Shown here: positions 42,051 to 50,297 of the stretch, in pieces
Position numbering within the stretch: the stretch's first letter is position 1
Layout: the number at the start of each line of letters is the position of its first letter
Assembly: GCF_002953255.1 (NCBI RefSeq)
Contig: NZ_CP026498.1
Span: forward strand, 80,728 to 144,727
Origin: Streptomyces sp. CB01881
GTDB taxonomy: Bacteria; Actinomycetota; Actinomycetes; Streptomycetales; Streptomycetaceae
Length of the DNA stretch: 64,000 nt
Reading direction: 5' to 3'
Notes under the pieces: model-generated
Seen by the model: only the letters and a program-made list of their open reading frames with translations
What the model was told of the DNA's origin: nothing
Databases searched by the model: none
Program-made: the position numbers and the translations under genes

Positions 42051-42854
42051 TTACGGCATTGCCGCGAATGCCTCCCGATGGTCGCGTGCCCACTGCTCAA
42101 ACGTGCCCGCCGGCCGGCCGAGCACCCGCGGCACGTGGTCGGTGACGTAGGCCGCACCGCCGGCGCGTGCCCAGCCGATGCCAGTGACCATCCCGGCCGG
42201 CAACCGGTCGAGCACATTCGTGTCGGTGATCCTGACCGGCCGTTCCAGCACGCCCTCCAGGATCGCCGCCTGGTCTGCGGACGTCAGAAGCTCCGGCCCG
42301 GTCAGGTCGTACCGCTGCCCGTCGTGCGCATCGCTGGTCATGGCGGCGACGGCGACCGCGGCCACGTCCCTCGGGTCGACGATGGCCTGCCGGGAGTCGC
42401 CGGCCAGGTTCGGGATCGGTTCTCCGGCCTGGATCAGGGCCCGGTACCGCAAGAGGTTCGAGGCGAAGCTCGGCGGGCGAAGCATCGTCCACACGAGCCC
42501 GCTGGCCTCGATCGCCTCCTCCGCGGCGAGGTGCCACGCGCCGACGGTCGCCCCATCGAACCGCTCGCCGCTGCCGATGGCGGACAGCTTGACGATCTTA
42601 CGGACGCCTGCCGCCCGCGCGGCCGCGACCAGGGCGATGTCGTGGTCAGCGGTTGGTACGGGGGGCACGGTTACGAGGAAGACCGTGTCGACGTCGGCCA
42701 CTGCGCGCGCCAGCGACGCCGGGTCGTCGAAGTCGGCCCGCACCCCGCCGGGCCGCTCGCGGCGGGACATCGCCCGGAACGGTAGGCCCCGCTCGGTGAG
42801 CAGGCGGACGACGTGACTACCGATGGTGCCGGTGGCACCGGTAACAAGGATCAT
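42051..42854 (-). CDS. NmrA/SDR-type NAD(P)H-binding protein
   Basis: A 267-residue cytoplasmic protein, ATG at 42854. The Rossmann motif MILVTGATGTIGSHVVRLL and later VDTVFLVTVPPVP, VRKIVKLSAIGSG, TMLRPPSFASNLLRY and DPRDVAAVAVAAM place it among atypical short-chain dehydrogenases (NmrA, quinone oxidoreductase 2-like). It may be a redox-sensing or quinone-reducing protein. Divergent from an AraC gene whose product is the likely regulator. Base composition looks slightly less GC-rich than that of its neighbours. Confidence 0.88.
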   Translation of the reverse strand: MILVTGATGTIGSHVVRLLTERGLPFRAMSRRERPGGVRADFDDPASLARAVADVDTVFLVTVPPVPTADHDIALVAAARAAGVRKIVKLSAIGSGERFDGATVGAWHLAAEEAIEASGLVWTMLRPPSFASNLLRYRALIQAGEPIPNLAGDSRQAIVDPRDVAAVAVAAMTSDAHDGQRYDLTGPELLTSADQAAILEGVLERPVRITDTNVLDRLPAGMVTGIGWARAGGAAYVTDHVPRVLGRPAGTFEQWARDHREAFAAMP

Positions 42855-42917
42855 GTCCCGACGATGACAGCGCTCTCACACCTCGTGATAGGAAGTTTCG
42901 GCACTATCGTGGGCCGC

Positions 42918-43604
42918 ATGAGTTCTCTCGTCGTGCCGCCTGCCCTTCTGCGGTGGGTGGCCGGGATCGATGTCGCTACGGCGGCCGGTTCGGCGGCGGT
43001 CGACGTGCCCGACCACGCCACCACACTTCTCCTGCGCACTGACAAGCGCGAGCTGATCGTCCTCGGCCCCCGTACCCGTGCCGCCTATCACGTCGCCGCG
43101 CCCGGCCACTCGTGCGTGCGGGTTCGTATGCAGCCGGGTCGTGCCCAAGCCCTGCTCGGACGTTCGCTGCATGGTCTCGCCGACGGTGTCCTGCCGCTCC
43201 GCGAACTACCGGACCTGGACATCGACGAGCTCGCCGCCGACCCGGTCACCGCTCTCGAAAAGGCATTGGCCGACCGCCCGGAGCCGTCGGAGCGGCTCGA
43301 AGAGGCGGCGCGTCTACTGGCCGGCACCACTGTCACCGCGACCGCGGCCCGGTTGCACATCAGTGAGCGCCGCCTGCACGCCCTGTTCACCGACGCCACC
43401 GGCTTGTCCCCCAAGCACTTCGCACGCATTGACCGCGTTCGCACCGTGCTCGCGGCCGATGCGGGCCGATGGGCGGACATCGCCGCGACGGCCGGCTACT
43501 ACGACCAGTCCCACATGACGGCCGAGTTCCGCCACTTCATGGGTGTCCCACCGGCCGCGTTCACCGCTGGTCGGCGCCCCGCCGCGACTGTGTGCACTGC
43601 CTGA
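42918..43604 (+). CDS. AraC family transcriptional regulator
   Basis: A 228-residue regulator starting at the ATG at 42918 (MSSLVVPPALLRWVAG). The N-terminal half (HATTLLLRTDKRELIVLGPRTRAAYH, VRVRMQPGRAQALLG) resembles the DUF6597 domain of small AraC proteins. The C-terminal double helix-turn-helix reads VTATAARLHISERRLHALFTDATGLSPKHFARIDR and DIAATAGYYDQSHMTAEFRHFMGVPPAAF. Probably controls the divergent NmrA-like gene. The 63-base gap holds TGACAGCGCTCTCA, one mismatch from the beta-glucan LacI operator, possibly by chance. Confidence 0.88.
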   Translation: MSSLVVPPALLRWVAGIDVATAAGSAAVDVPDHATTLLLRTDKRELIVLGPRTRAAYHVAAPGHSCVRVRMQPGRAQALLGRSLHGLADGVLPLRELPDLDIDELAADPVTALEKALADRPEPSERLEEAARLLAGTTVTATAARLHISERRLHALFTDATGLSPKHFARIDRVRTVLAADAGRWADIAATAGYYDQSHMTAEFRHFMGVPPAAFTAGRRPAATVCTA

Positions 43605-43881
43605 TTTCCAGGACACCGCGCAGAGAAGCAGGTCTCCCGGTGATCACAGCGCGTCGCAATCCCGTGATCACCAGCCCTGTGCAAGGCGAAGAGGGGCCGG
43701 CCAGTCACGCGCCGGAACGTCATGTCGGTGACGGACCGAGTGGGTAGAGGCCGTTGCCGACTGCTCCGACCGGTGCGAGGAAGGGGCATTCAGGGGCCCG
43801 GCCGTCCTCCGTGGGGGACGTCAGAACAGCCGGGCCGGTCGGTGGGTTACTCCGAGTCGGGGTCAACGAGGAACACGCGCG

Positions 43882-43974
43882 TTACGGGTTGCTCCGTCTC
43901 GCCCTCCTGCCCTCTGCCACCTCGTTGTACTTCCTGACGAGGTCCGCGTACTGCGGGTCGGTCCAACTGTCCAT
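43882..43974 (-). CDS. Small ORF of 30 residues downstream of hypothetical gene
   Basis: Reverse-strand ATG at 43974 preceded by GAAGGGAGATTCC, a good ribosome-binding site, with a 30-codon frame (MDSWTDPQYADLVRKYNEVA, then a basic tail) ending in TAA. It lies 52 bases downstream of the 253-residue hypothetical gene on the same strand. Composition is amphipathic and helical. Too short for the usual length cutoffs; conservation is untested. Confidence 0.45.
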   Translation of the reverse strand: MDSWTDPQYADLVRKYNEVAEGRRARRSNP

Positions 43975-44026
43975 GGAATCTCCCTTCCCGCATCAGCGTA
44001 GGGACTGCCCCGAGCGTGGCCGGCTG

Positions 44027-44788
44027 TTACGCCGGAACAACTTTGCTGGGCTTCGGCTTCGGCTTCGGCTTCTTCTCGATCTTGATCGGGCCGCAGTTCG
44101 AGCTGGGCGTGTGCCAGACGATCGACCGGACACCCGCCTCGCTCTCGTTCGGGCCGGCCCACAGCTCGCGGTCCGGGGCCACCCCGGCCGTCTCCATGAT
44201 GGCCAGCGTCAGGGCGACGTTCTCGGCGTCGTACGCCATCTCCTCCGGCGTCTCCCGGATGTGGTCGAAGGTCCTCCAGCGCTGGGCGTCCTCCAGCGTC
44301 GCGCGGCCCGGCCCCTCGGCGCCGCAGGGGGTACCGTCCTCGGCCTCCCCCACGCACCGGAATGTGTGGAGCGCCGGCGGCCGGTCGGAAGCGACGTCGG
44401 GCTGAATGGTCCAGTCCAGGAGGCGGAAGGGTCCGCGCACAGGGGTACCTCGGGGGTGGGTAGGGACAGGCGGATGAGACGACGGGGCAAGCCCGGCGCG
44501 GATGACCCGCGCTCGTTGCCTGCCGGGTGTCGCCAGGAGCCGCGCCCACGGGTCGACGGGCTGGAGCCTGTCGGCGCTCAAGGGCATCTCCTGGCGCGGC
44601 AGTTGGTGCAGACGCAAGTGCGCGAGGATGGAGTCCCTCGACATCCGTTCGGCGGGCGTCGCGAAGCTGTCGTCCCGCCTGGCGGCCCGGTAGTCGTCCA
44701 GCGGGGACCACTTCACGGCTGGCTTGGTCGACGCGGGCGTGCGCACGGCACGCCTCCCGGGCTTGGAACGCGACGTTGACGACGCCAT
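44027..44788 (-). CDS. Hypothetical protein of actinobacterial accessory-element type
   Basis: A 253-residue protein, ATG at 44788 (an upstream ATG at 44872 is less likely because it overlaps direct repeats of the promoter). Segments: basic N-terminus, SPLDDYRAARRDDSFATPAERMSRDSILAHLRLHQLPRQEMPL, then a domain with RLLDWTIQPDV, HTFRCVGEAEDGTPCGAEGPG (two Cys), WRTFDHIRETPEEMAYDAENVALTLA, and a terminal KPKPKPKPSK tail. The middle domain resembles short Streptomyces proteins often next to XRE regulators, as here (divergent). Function unknown. Confidence 0.65.
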   Translation of the reverse strand: MASSTSRSKPGRRAVRTPASTKPAVKWSPLDDYRAARRDDSFATPAERMSRDSILAHLRLHQLPRQEMPLSADRLQPVDPWARLLATPGRQRARVIRAGLAPSSHPPVPTHPRGTPVRGPFRLLDWTIQPDVASDRPPALHTFRCVGEAEDGTPCGAEGPGRATLEDAQRWRTFDHIRETPEEMAYDAENVALTLAIMETAGVAPDRELWAGPNESEAGVRSIVWHTPSSNCGPIKIEKKPKPKPKPSKVVPA

Positions 44789-44870
44789 GAGGTTGCCCCT
44801 TTCGATCCGTTCTGCTGCCGGCGAGCAGAACCGATCCTCCCTCGTCACGCAGTGTCCGAGTAACGTCAAC

Positions 44871-44908
44871 AAGGCGTCACTTCGGCCTTTTGCAAGGCGT
44901 CATTTCGG
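44871..44908. promoter_or_regulatory. Two 15-base direct repeats in the hypothetical-XRE gap
   Basis: AAGGCGTCACTTCGG (44871-44885) and AAGGCGTCATTTCGG (44894-44908) are spaced 23 bases apart, in the divergent gap between the hypothetical gene and the broken XRE regulator. They look like regulator binding sites for the XRE protein in its intact form. Confidence 0.5.
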
Positions 44909-44944
44909 TGTCACAACGGCCTGCCACGGCCTACATTTGGACGC

Positions 44945-45289
44945 ATGACGACCCCGAACGAGACATTCCGTGCCGTTCGCATCAGCCTCCGCCTCAGTCA
45001 GGACGAGATGGCACGCAGGCTCCGCGACGCAGGTGACGCCATGGGCGAACCCAACGACGCCAACAAGCGGCTTGTCCAGTGATGGGAGGCCGGTGACGTA
45101 CGGGCTCCGCGCCCGGTGTACCTGCGGGCGCTGGAGGCCGTAACCAAGCTGCCCGCCGATCGCCTAGGGTTCCAGTCCGTTCACCTGCCGCCACGCGTTG
45201 CAGACGACGGAGCCGGAGGGCACGACGTGACACCTCTTCACCCGACGGAACTCCCCGCGCCCGGCCCGGCAGGCGACGACTACAGCGGG
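44945..45289 (+). pseudogene. XRE family regulator broken by a TGA and truncated at the 3' end
   Basis: From the ATG at 44945 the reading is MTTPNETFRAVRISLRLSQD, continuing through EMARRLRDAGDAMGEPNDAN and KRLVQ to a TGA at 45080-45082, and then WEAGDVRAPRPVYLRALEAV in the same frame. The family has RLVQRWEAG here, so one substitution (for example CGA to TGA) explains the stop. After a stretch with GGHDVTP and GDDYSG, where relatives continue with a longer C-terminal domain, the sequence passes straight into the antisense of the acyl-CoA ligase 3' end. Both defects suggest a decayed gene at the edge of an inserted segment. Confidence 0.75.
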
Positions 45290-46968
45290 GGGCCTGCCTC
45301 CGCCGCGAGGCCCAGCAGGCCGGCGGCCTGTTCGCGCATCTCGACCTTGCGGACCTTGCCGGTGACGGTCATCGGGAACTCGTCGACGAGGTGCACGTAG
45401 CGCGGGATCTTGTAGTGGGCGATCCGGCCGGTGCAGTACGCGCGCAGGGCCTCGGGGGTCAGCTCGGGAGCGCCGGGGCGCAGCCGGACCCAGGCCATCA
45501 GCTCCTCGCCGTACTTGGCGTCGGGGACGCCGATGACCTGGGCGTCGAGGACGTCGGGGTGGGTGTGGAGGAACTCCTCGATCTCGCGGGGGTAGATGTT
45601 CTCGCCGCCGCGGATGACCATGTCCTTGATGCGGCCGGTGATGGTGAGGTAGCCCTCCTCGTCCATCACGGCGAGGTCGCCGGTGTGCATCCAGCCGTCG
45701 GCGTCGACCACCTCGGCGGTACGGTCCGGCTGGTCCCAGTAGCCGAGCATGACCGAGTAGCCGCGGGTGCAGAGTTCGCCGGGGGTGCCGCGGGGGACGG
45801 TCCGTCCGGTCTGCGGGTCGGCGATCCTGACCTGGAGGTGCGGGCCGGGCCGTCCGACGGTGGAGACGCGGCGCTCCAGCGGGTCGGTGGCGCGGGTCTG
45901 GGTGGAGACCGGGGAGGTCTCGGTCATGCCGTAGCAGATCGACACGTCGCGCATGCCCATCCGTTCGACGACCTGCTTCATGACCTCGGTGGGGCAGGGC
46001 GAGCCGGCCATGATCCCGGTCCGCAGGCTGGAGAGGTCGTGATCGGCGAAGCCCGGGTCGTTGAGCTCGGCGATGAACATGGTGGGGACGCCGTAGAGCG
46101 AGGTGCAGCGCTCGGCGGCGACCGCGTGCAGGGTGGCGGCGGGGTCGAAGGCGGGGGCCGGGATCACCACGCAGGCGCCGTGCGACAGGGCTGCGAGGTT
46201 GCCCATGACCATGCCGAAGCAGTGGTAGAACGGCACCGGGACACAGATCCGGTCGTGTTCGGTGTAGCCGCACAGCTCGCCGACGAAGAACCCGTTGTTG
46301 AGGATGTTGCGGTGCGAGAGCGTCGCGCCCTTGGGGAAACCGGTGGTGCCCGAGGTGTACTGGATGTTGATCGGGTCGTCCGGGGCGAGCCCGGCGCCGG
46401 TACCGGCATGGCCTTCGACGCCGGTACCGGCCGGGCCTTCGGCGCGGGCCGGCCCGTCGGCGTCGGCAGCAGCGGCAGCGAGGAGGCCGGTCCAGGCGGC
46501 GGAGCCGATCAGCAGGACGTCCTTCAGCTCCGGGCAGCGCGGCGCCGCCTCGGCGAGCATCGCCGCGTAGTCGGAGGTCTTGAACGAGGGCGCGGCGACG
46601 ACCGTGCGGATGCCCGACTGCCTCAGCACGTACTCCAGTTCGTGGGTGCGGTAGCCGGGGTTGACGGTCACCAGGATCGCGCCGATCCGGGCCGTGGCGT
46701 ACTGCACGAACACCCATTCCGCGCAGTTCGGGGCCCAGATCCCGACCCGGTCGCCCCGGCCGACGCCGAGGGAGAGCAGACCGACCGCGACCCGGTCGAC
46801 CTCGGCGGACAGCTCGCGGTACGTCCAGCGGCGGCCGGCCGGCAGGTCGACCAGCGCCTCGCGCTCGGGGAAGGCGCGGACGACCCGGTCCAGGGCCGCG
46901 CCGATGGTTTCGTCGAGCAGGGGCGTGGCCGTGGCACCGACGCCGATGCTGGCGGGCGGGGTGGGCAT
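45280..46968 (-). CDS. AMP-binding acyl-CoA synthetase (FadD-like)
   Basis: A 562-residue adenylating enzyme, ATG at 46968. ATP/AMP motif [22 protein letters not shown], then [57 protein letters not shown] and the catalytic Lys in [14 protein letters not shown]. It activates fatty or other carboxylic acids to CoA thioesters via the acyl-AMP. An Ala/Gly/Asp-rich insert (about 165-200) precedes the P-loop. Its last residues (EAGPPL) and stop overlap the end of the broken XRE gene, so the C-terminus may have been altered at that junction. Divergent from the SRPBCC gene. Confidence 0.92.
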   Translation of the reverse strand: MPTPPASIGVGATATPLLDETIGAALDRVVRAFPEREALVDLPAGRRWTYRELSAEVDRVAVGLLSLGVGRGDRVGIWAPNCAEWVFVQYATARIGAILVTVNPGYRTHELEYVLRQSGIRTVVAAPSFKTSDYAAMLAEAAPRCPELKDVLLIGSAAWTGLLAAAAADADGPARAEGPAGTGVEGHAGTGAGLAPDDPINIQYTSGTTGFPKGATLSHRNILNNGFFVGELCGYTEHDRICVPVPFYHCFGMVMGNLAALSHGACVVIPAPAFDPAATLHAVAAERCTSLYGVPTMFIAELNDPGFADHDLSSLRTGIMAGSPCPTEVMKQVVERMGMRDVSICYGMTETSPVSTQTRATDPLERRVSTVGRPGPHLQVRIADPQTGRTVPRGTPGELCTRGYSVMLGYWDQPDRTAEVVDADGWMHTGDLAVMDEEGYLTITGRIKDMVIRGGENIYPREIEEFLHTHPDVLDAQVIGVPDAKYGEELMAWVRLRPGAPELTPEALRAYCTGRIAHYKIPRYVHLVDEFPMTVTGKVRKVEMREQAAGLLGLAAEAGPPL

Positions 46969-47103
46969 GCGGGGGCTCCTCGGCTCGTCCGGACAGCTGG
47001 CGCCCGAGTCTATGCAGGGCCGCGCCTGACGTCATTCACCCGTGCGTACTGGAACCATGACGCAACGTCACCGAATTGTCGAAGGAAGGTCGGAGGAGGA
47101 CCC

Positions 47104-47550
47104 ATGGCAGGTCAGTTCGAGGCCGTGATCGAGGTCGAGCGGCCCATCGCGGAGGTGTTCGCCTACCTCGCGGACGGCAGGAACGACCCCGAGTTCAGCC
47201 CGCGAGTCCTGGAGATCAGCAAGGACCCCGACGGCCCGACGGCCCCCGGCACCGTGTTCACCAGCACGGTCAAGGACGCCGGGATGCGGACCAGGCGGCA
47301 GATCCGGATCACCGCACTGGACGCCCCGACCACGCTGCGCTGGACCGAGGTCTCCCGGAACCTCGTCACCTCCAGCGTCGGGGGCTACGACCTGACACCG
47401 CTGACCGGGACCACGACGCGGGTGCGGATCTTCAACTCGCTGGAGGGGCACGGGTTCGGCAGGCTCCTGGTGGGCGTGGCCCTGAGCGCGGCCCGCAAGG
47501 ACGCGCCCGCGTTCGGCCGGCGTATCAAGGCGGCGGTCGAGGCCTCCTGA
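47104..47550 (+). CDS. SRPBCC family protein
   Basis: A 148-residue protein, ATG at 47104 behind GGAGGAGGACCC. It starts AGQFEAVIEVERPIAEVFAYLADGRNDPEFSP, the typical opening of SRPBCC/polyketide-cyclase-like proteins, followed by beta strands GTVFTSTVKDAGMRTRRQIRI and GGYDLTPLTGTTTRVRIFNSLEG. These small helix-grip proteins bind hydrophobic ligands. Its position, divergent from the acyl-CoA ligase, allows a lipid-related role, but that is speculative. Confidence 0.85.
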   Translation: MAGQFEAVIEVERPIAEVFAYLADGRNDPEFSPRVLEISKDPDGPTAPGTVFTSTVKDAGMRTRRQIRITALDAPTTLRWTEVSRNLVTSSVGGYDLTPLTGTTTRVRIFNSLEGHGFGRLLVGVALSAARKDAPAFGRRIKAAVEAS

Positions 47551-47620
47551 CCGCGCCCCCTCTCCGGGTCGTCCTGACCGCGCCCCCTCCCCGGGTCGTC
47601 CTGACCGCGGCCCCGCCCCG
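47545..47620. repeat. 27-base tandem repeats at the end of the SRPBCC gene
   Basis: Nearly three copies of a 27-base unit beginning TCCTGACCGCGCCCCCTC and ending CCGGGTCG, the first including the SRPBCC stop codon. The first 15 or so bases are the best conserved part. Confidence 0.7.
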
Positions 47621-47653
47621 GGGTGCAGGCCGGCGGCAGGTCGGCCCGGCACA

Positions 47654-47693
47654 GCGGCGGCCCGGGGCGGGTGCCGCCACACCGGGCCGCCGC
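47654..47693. terminator. Hairpin downstream of SRPBCC gene
   Basis: GCGGCGGCCCGG (47654-47665) pairs perfectly with CCGGGCCGCCGC (47682-47693), with a 16-base loop, in the 331-base gap between the SRPBCC and amidase genes. The remainder of this gap holds tandem repeats and a palindrome listed separately. Confidence 0.5.
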
Positions 47694-47796
47694 CCTCCAC
47701 CGCCCCGGTGCGGGCCAGGTGCCTCTTCGGGCAGGGATGTGCGGAGATCGTCCGCCGTCTGACCAGCCGAAACGATCAGTCGGGTACATTCGCGCC

Positions 47797-47813
47797 TGAC
47801 TGATGATCAGTCA
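47797..47813. promoter_or_regulatory. 17-base palindrome upstream of the amidase gene
   Basis: TGACTGATGATCAGTCA is a perfect palindrome with a central G, 69 bases before the amidase ATG. A half site GATCAGTC lies at 47774-47781. The patch is unusually AT-rich for this genome. Candidate operator of an unknown dimeric regulator. Confidence 0.55.
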
Positions 47814-47881
47814 AGGGGGCGTGGGATCGGAGCAGGTCATCGCCCCCTCCCGGCCTTTCACGCACCCTGGACAGGACCTCC

Positions 47882-49051
47882 ATGCCGAACCCGCAGCCCG
47901 CCGTGACCCGGCGCACCGTCGTCGGGGCACTGGGCGCCACCGCCGCCGCGCTCGCCGTCGCCCCGGCCGCCGCATCCGCCGCGACCGCCGCCCCCGTCCC
48001 GCCCGCCACCGCCCCCTCGCCCGCCTCCGGGCGGGCCGCGCGGACGGTCAGCGCGCCCGCCACCCGGGCACAGTCGGCGACGGGCCCGGAGGCCGCGACC
48101 GTCCGGGCCGGGTTCCCGATCCGGTACGTGGGCGTCAGCTGGGACGGCCCCCGGCGCGGCGCGGCCATCCGGCTCCACCGGGACGGCGCGGCCCCCGGCG
48201 CGTGGCAGCCCCTGCCCGCCGGCTGCGCGGGCGGGCCGGACGGCCCCGGGCGCCCGGCCGGTGCGGGCGCCATCGGCACCGCCACCGCACTGGTCGCCGC
48301 CGGCGGCGCGCCCGGCTACGACCTGCGCCTGCCCGACGGCGCCGGCAACGTCCGCACCGCCGCGATCGACACCGTGCACGGGCCGGTCCGCACGCTGGCC
48401 GTCGCCGCGTCCGCCCCGGCCTCCTTCGCCGGCGTCGAGTACCTCTCGCGGGCCGCGTGGGGCGCCGACGAGTCCAAGCGCTTCAAGAACGGCGTGGAGA
48501 ACTCGCCCGCGAAGTACTACCCGCTCCAGACCCTGACGGTCCACCACACCGACACGCCGAACGCCGATCCCGACCCGGCGGCGACCGTCCGCGCGATCTA
48601 CGAGTACCACGCGATCACCAACGACTGGGGCGACATCGGCTACCACTTCCTGATCGACGAGGCCGGCCGGATCTACGAGGGCCGCTGGTCCGGCGACGAC
48701 GGCGTCCCGGCGCACGACACCGCCGGCAACGTGGTCACCGCCTTCCACACCGCGGGCTTCAACTCCGGCAACCTCGGCATCGCCCTGCTCGGCACCCTCA
48801 GCAGCCAGGACCCCACCCCGCAGGCCCGCCGCTCGCTGACCTGCCTGCTCGCCCTGCTCACCGGCACGCACCACCTCGACCCGCAGGCCCACGTCACCTT
48901 CGTCAACCCGGTCAACGGCGTGACGAAGCCGGTCGACATGATCAGCGGCCACCGCGACTGGCTCGCGACCGACTGCCCCGGCGGCACGATGTACGCGGGC
49001 CTGCCCGCGTTGCGCGCCGACGTCGCCGCCCTGGGCACCCCCGCGGGCTGA
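47882..49051 (+). CDS. Exported PGRP-type N-acetylmuramoyl-L-alanine amidase
   Basis: A 389-residue protein, ATG at 47882. A Tat-like signal (TRRTVVGALGATAAALAVAP) is followed by an Ala/Pro-rich region and a beta-rich domain (about 75-175), then a PGRP/amidase_2 domain (about 180-375). Zinc ligands are expected at the His of TVHHTDTP and in DMISGHRDWLATDCPGG; the fold continues with YHFLIDEAGRIYEGRW and FNSGNLGIALLG. It cleaves the amide between muramic acid and the stem peptide, in wall turnover or sporulation. Confidence 0.9.
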   Translation: MPNPQPAVTRRTVVGALGATAAALAVAPAAASAATAAPVPPATAPSPASGRAARTVSAPATRAQSATGPEAATVRAGFPIRYVGVSWDGPRRGAAIRLHRDGAAPGAWQPLPAGCAGGPDGPGRPAGAGAIGTATALVAAGGAPGYDLRLPDGAGNVRTAAIDTVHGPVRTLAVAASAPASFAGVEYLSRAAWGADESKRFKNGVENSPAKYYPLQTLTVHHTDTPNADPDPAATVRAIYEYHAITNDWGDIGYHFLIDEAGRIYEGRWSGDDGVPAHDTAGNVVTAFHTAGFNSGNLGIALLGTLSSQDPTPQARRSLTCLLALLTGTHHLDPQAHVTFVNPVNGVTKPVDMISGHRDWLATDCPGGTMYAGLPALRADVAALGTPAG

Positions 49052-49151
49052 CCCCGTCCGTGCTGCCCGCCCCTCGCCGGACGGGGCGGGCGGCAGGCGG
49101 CAGGCGGCGGGCGGCAGGTCGTTCGGACGGCGGCTGCCCTACGCTGGCTGC

Positions 49152-50048
49152 ATGCCCCCAGACCGAGTCCCCGGAGAGCCGGCCGACCACGGGAGCGCGC
49201 CGCCGGCCCGCGGGCTGGACGCTGTCCGCCGGCTGCTGGCCGCGCGGGGCGTCGCCGTCCTGAGCGGCGCGGGACTGTCCACGGAGTCGGGCATCCCCGA
49301 CTACCGCGGCGCCACCGGCCTGCTGCGCCGCCACACGCCGATGACCTACCAGGAGTTCACCGGCAGCGAGGCGGGCCGGCGCCGGTACTGGGCCCGCAGT
49401 CACGCAGGGTGGCGCTCGATCGCCGAGGCGCGGCCCAACGCCGGGCACCGGGCCGTCGAACGGCTGCGCCGGGCCGGCCGGGTGTCGGCGGTGATCACCC
49501 AGAACGTCGACGGCCTGCACCGCGCGGCCGGCACCGTCGACGCCGTCGAGCTGCACGGCGGGCTCGACCGGGTCGTCTGCCTCGGCTGCGGGCGCACCAG
49601 CACCCGCGAGGAGCTCGACCGCCGCCTGCACGACCTCAACGGCCCGGCCGCGGCCGCCGGCGCCCGGATCAACCCGGACGGGGACGTGGAGCTGCCCGAC
49701 GCGCTGGCCGACTCCTTCCGCATCGCGCCCTGCGCGGCCTGCGGCGGCATCCTCAAGCCCGATGTCGTCTTCTTCGGCGAGAACGTGCCCCGGCCCCGTG
49801 TCCAGCACTGCTACGACCTGATCGACGACGCCCGCGCACTGCTCGTCCTCGGGTCCTCCCTCACCGTCATGTCGGGCCTGCGCTTCGTGCGCCACGCCGC
49901 ACGCACCGGCAAGCCCGTCGCGATCGTCAACCAGGGCGCGACGCGCGGCGACGCGTACGCGGAGGTGACCCTCCCCCTCCCGCTCGGCGTCACCCTGACC
50001 GCCCTCGCCGAGCAGCTCGACACCGCGCCGGACCCTCGGCAGGCGTGA
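49152..50048 (+). CDS. NAD-dependent protein deacylase (sirtuin)
   Basis: A 298-residue Sir2 protein, ATG at 49152. Motifs: VAVLSGAGLSTESGIPDYRG (NAD binding), RPNAGHRAVERLRR, VITQNVDGLHRAAG (catalytic), ELHGGLDRVVCLGCG and CAACGGILKPDVVFFGENVP (zinc Cys pairs CLGC and CAAC), then LGSSLTVMSGLRFVRHA and AIVNQGATRGD. It removes acyl groups from lysine with NAD consumption. Residues TYQEF and RRRYWARSHAGW fit the class II-type sirtuins of actinomycetes. Single gene after a 100-base gap. Confidence 0.93.
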   Translation: MPPDRVPGEPADHGSAPPARGLDAVRRLLAARGVAVLSGAGLSTESGIPDYRGATGLLRRHTPMTYQEFTGSEAGRRRYWARSHAGWRSIAEARPNAGHRAVERLRRAGRVSAVITQNVDGLHRAAGTVDAVELHGGLDRVVCLGCGRTSTREELDRRLHDLNGPAAAAGARINPDGDVELPDALADSFRIAPCAACGGILKPDVVFFGENVPRPRVQHCYDLIDDARALLVLGSSLTVMSGLRFVRHAARTGKPVAIVNQGATRGDAYAEVTLPLPLGVTLTALAEQLDTAPDPRQA

Positions 50049-50297
50049 ACCGTGCCCGACGGCGGCGCCCCCCGGCGTCCACTGCCGTGGCGGTCTCGGT
50101 GCCCCGGCGTCCGTCTCTCCGTTCGCTGGTGCAGCAGGGCTGGAAGGATGATCACACCGGGCCGCGGCTCCGGGTACCGTCCGCAGGTACGGAGGGACGG
50201 TACCGGTGGGTGCGGGGGGACGGCGCCTTCGGGTTGAGTATCCTTGGTAGTTGTTTGGTTCTGGTGTTTTCGGTTGGCTGATGAGGGGAGCGGGGCT

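Noticed and set aside
42051..45290. Complete integrative element between 42 and 45.3 kb
   Set aside because: Base composition and small hypotheticals hint at acquired DNA, but no integrase, replication gene or att repeat was found; only a remnant interpretation is kept.
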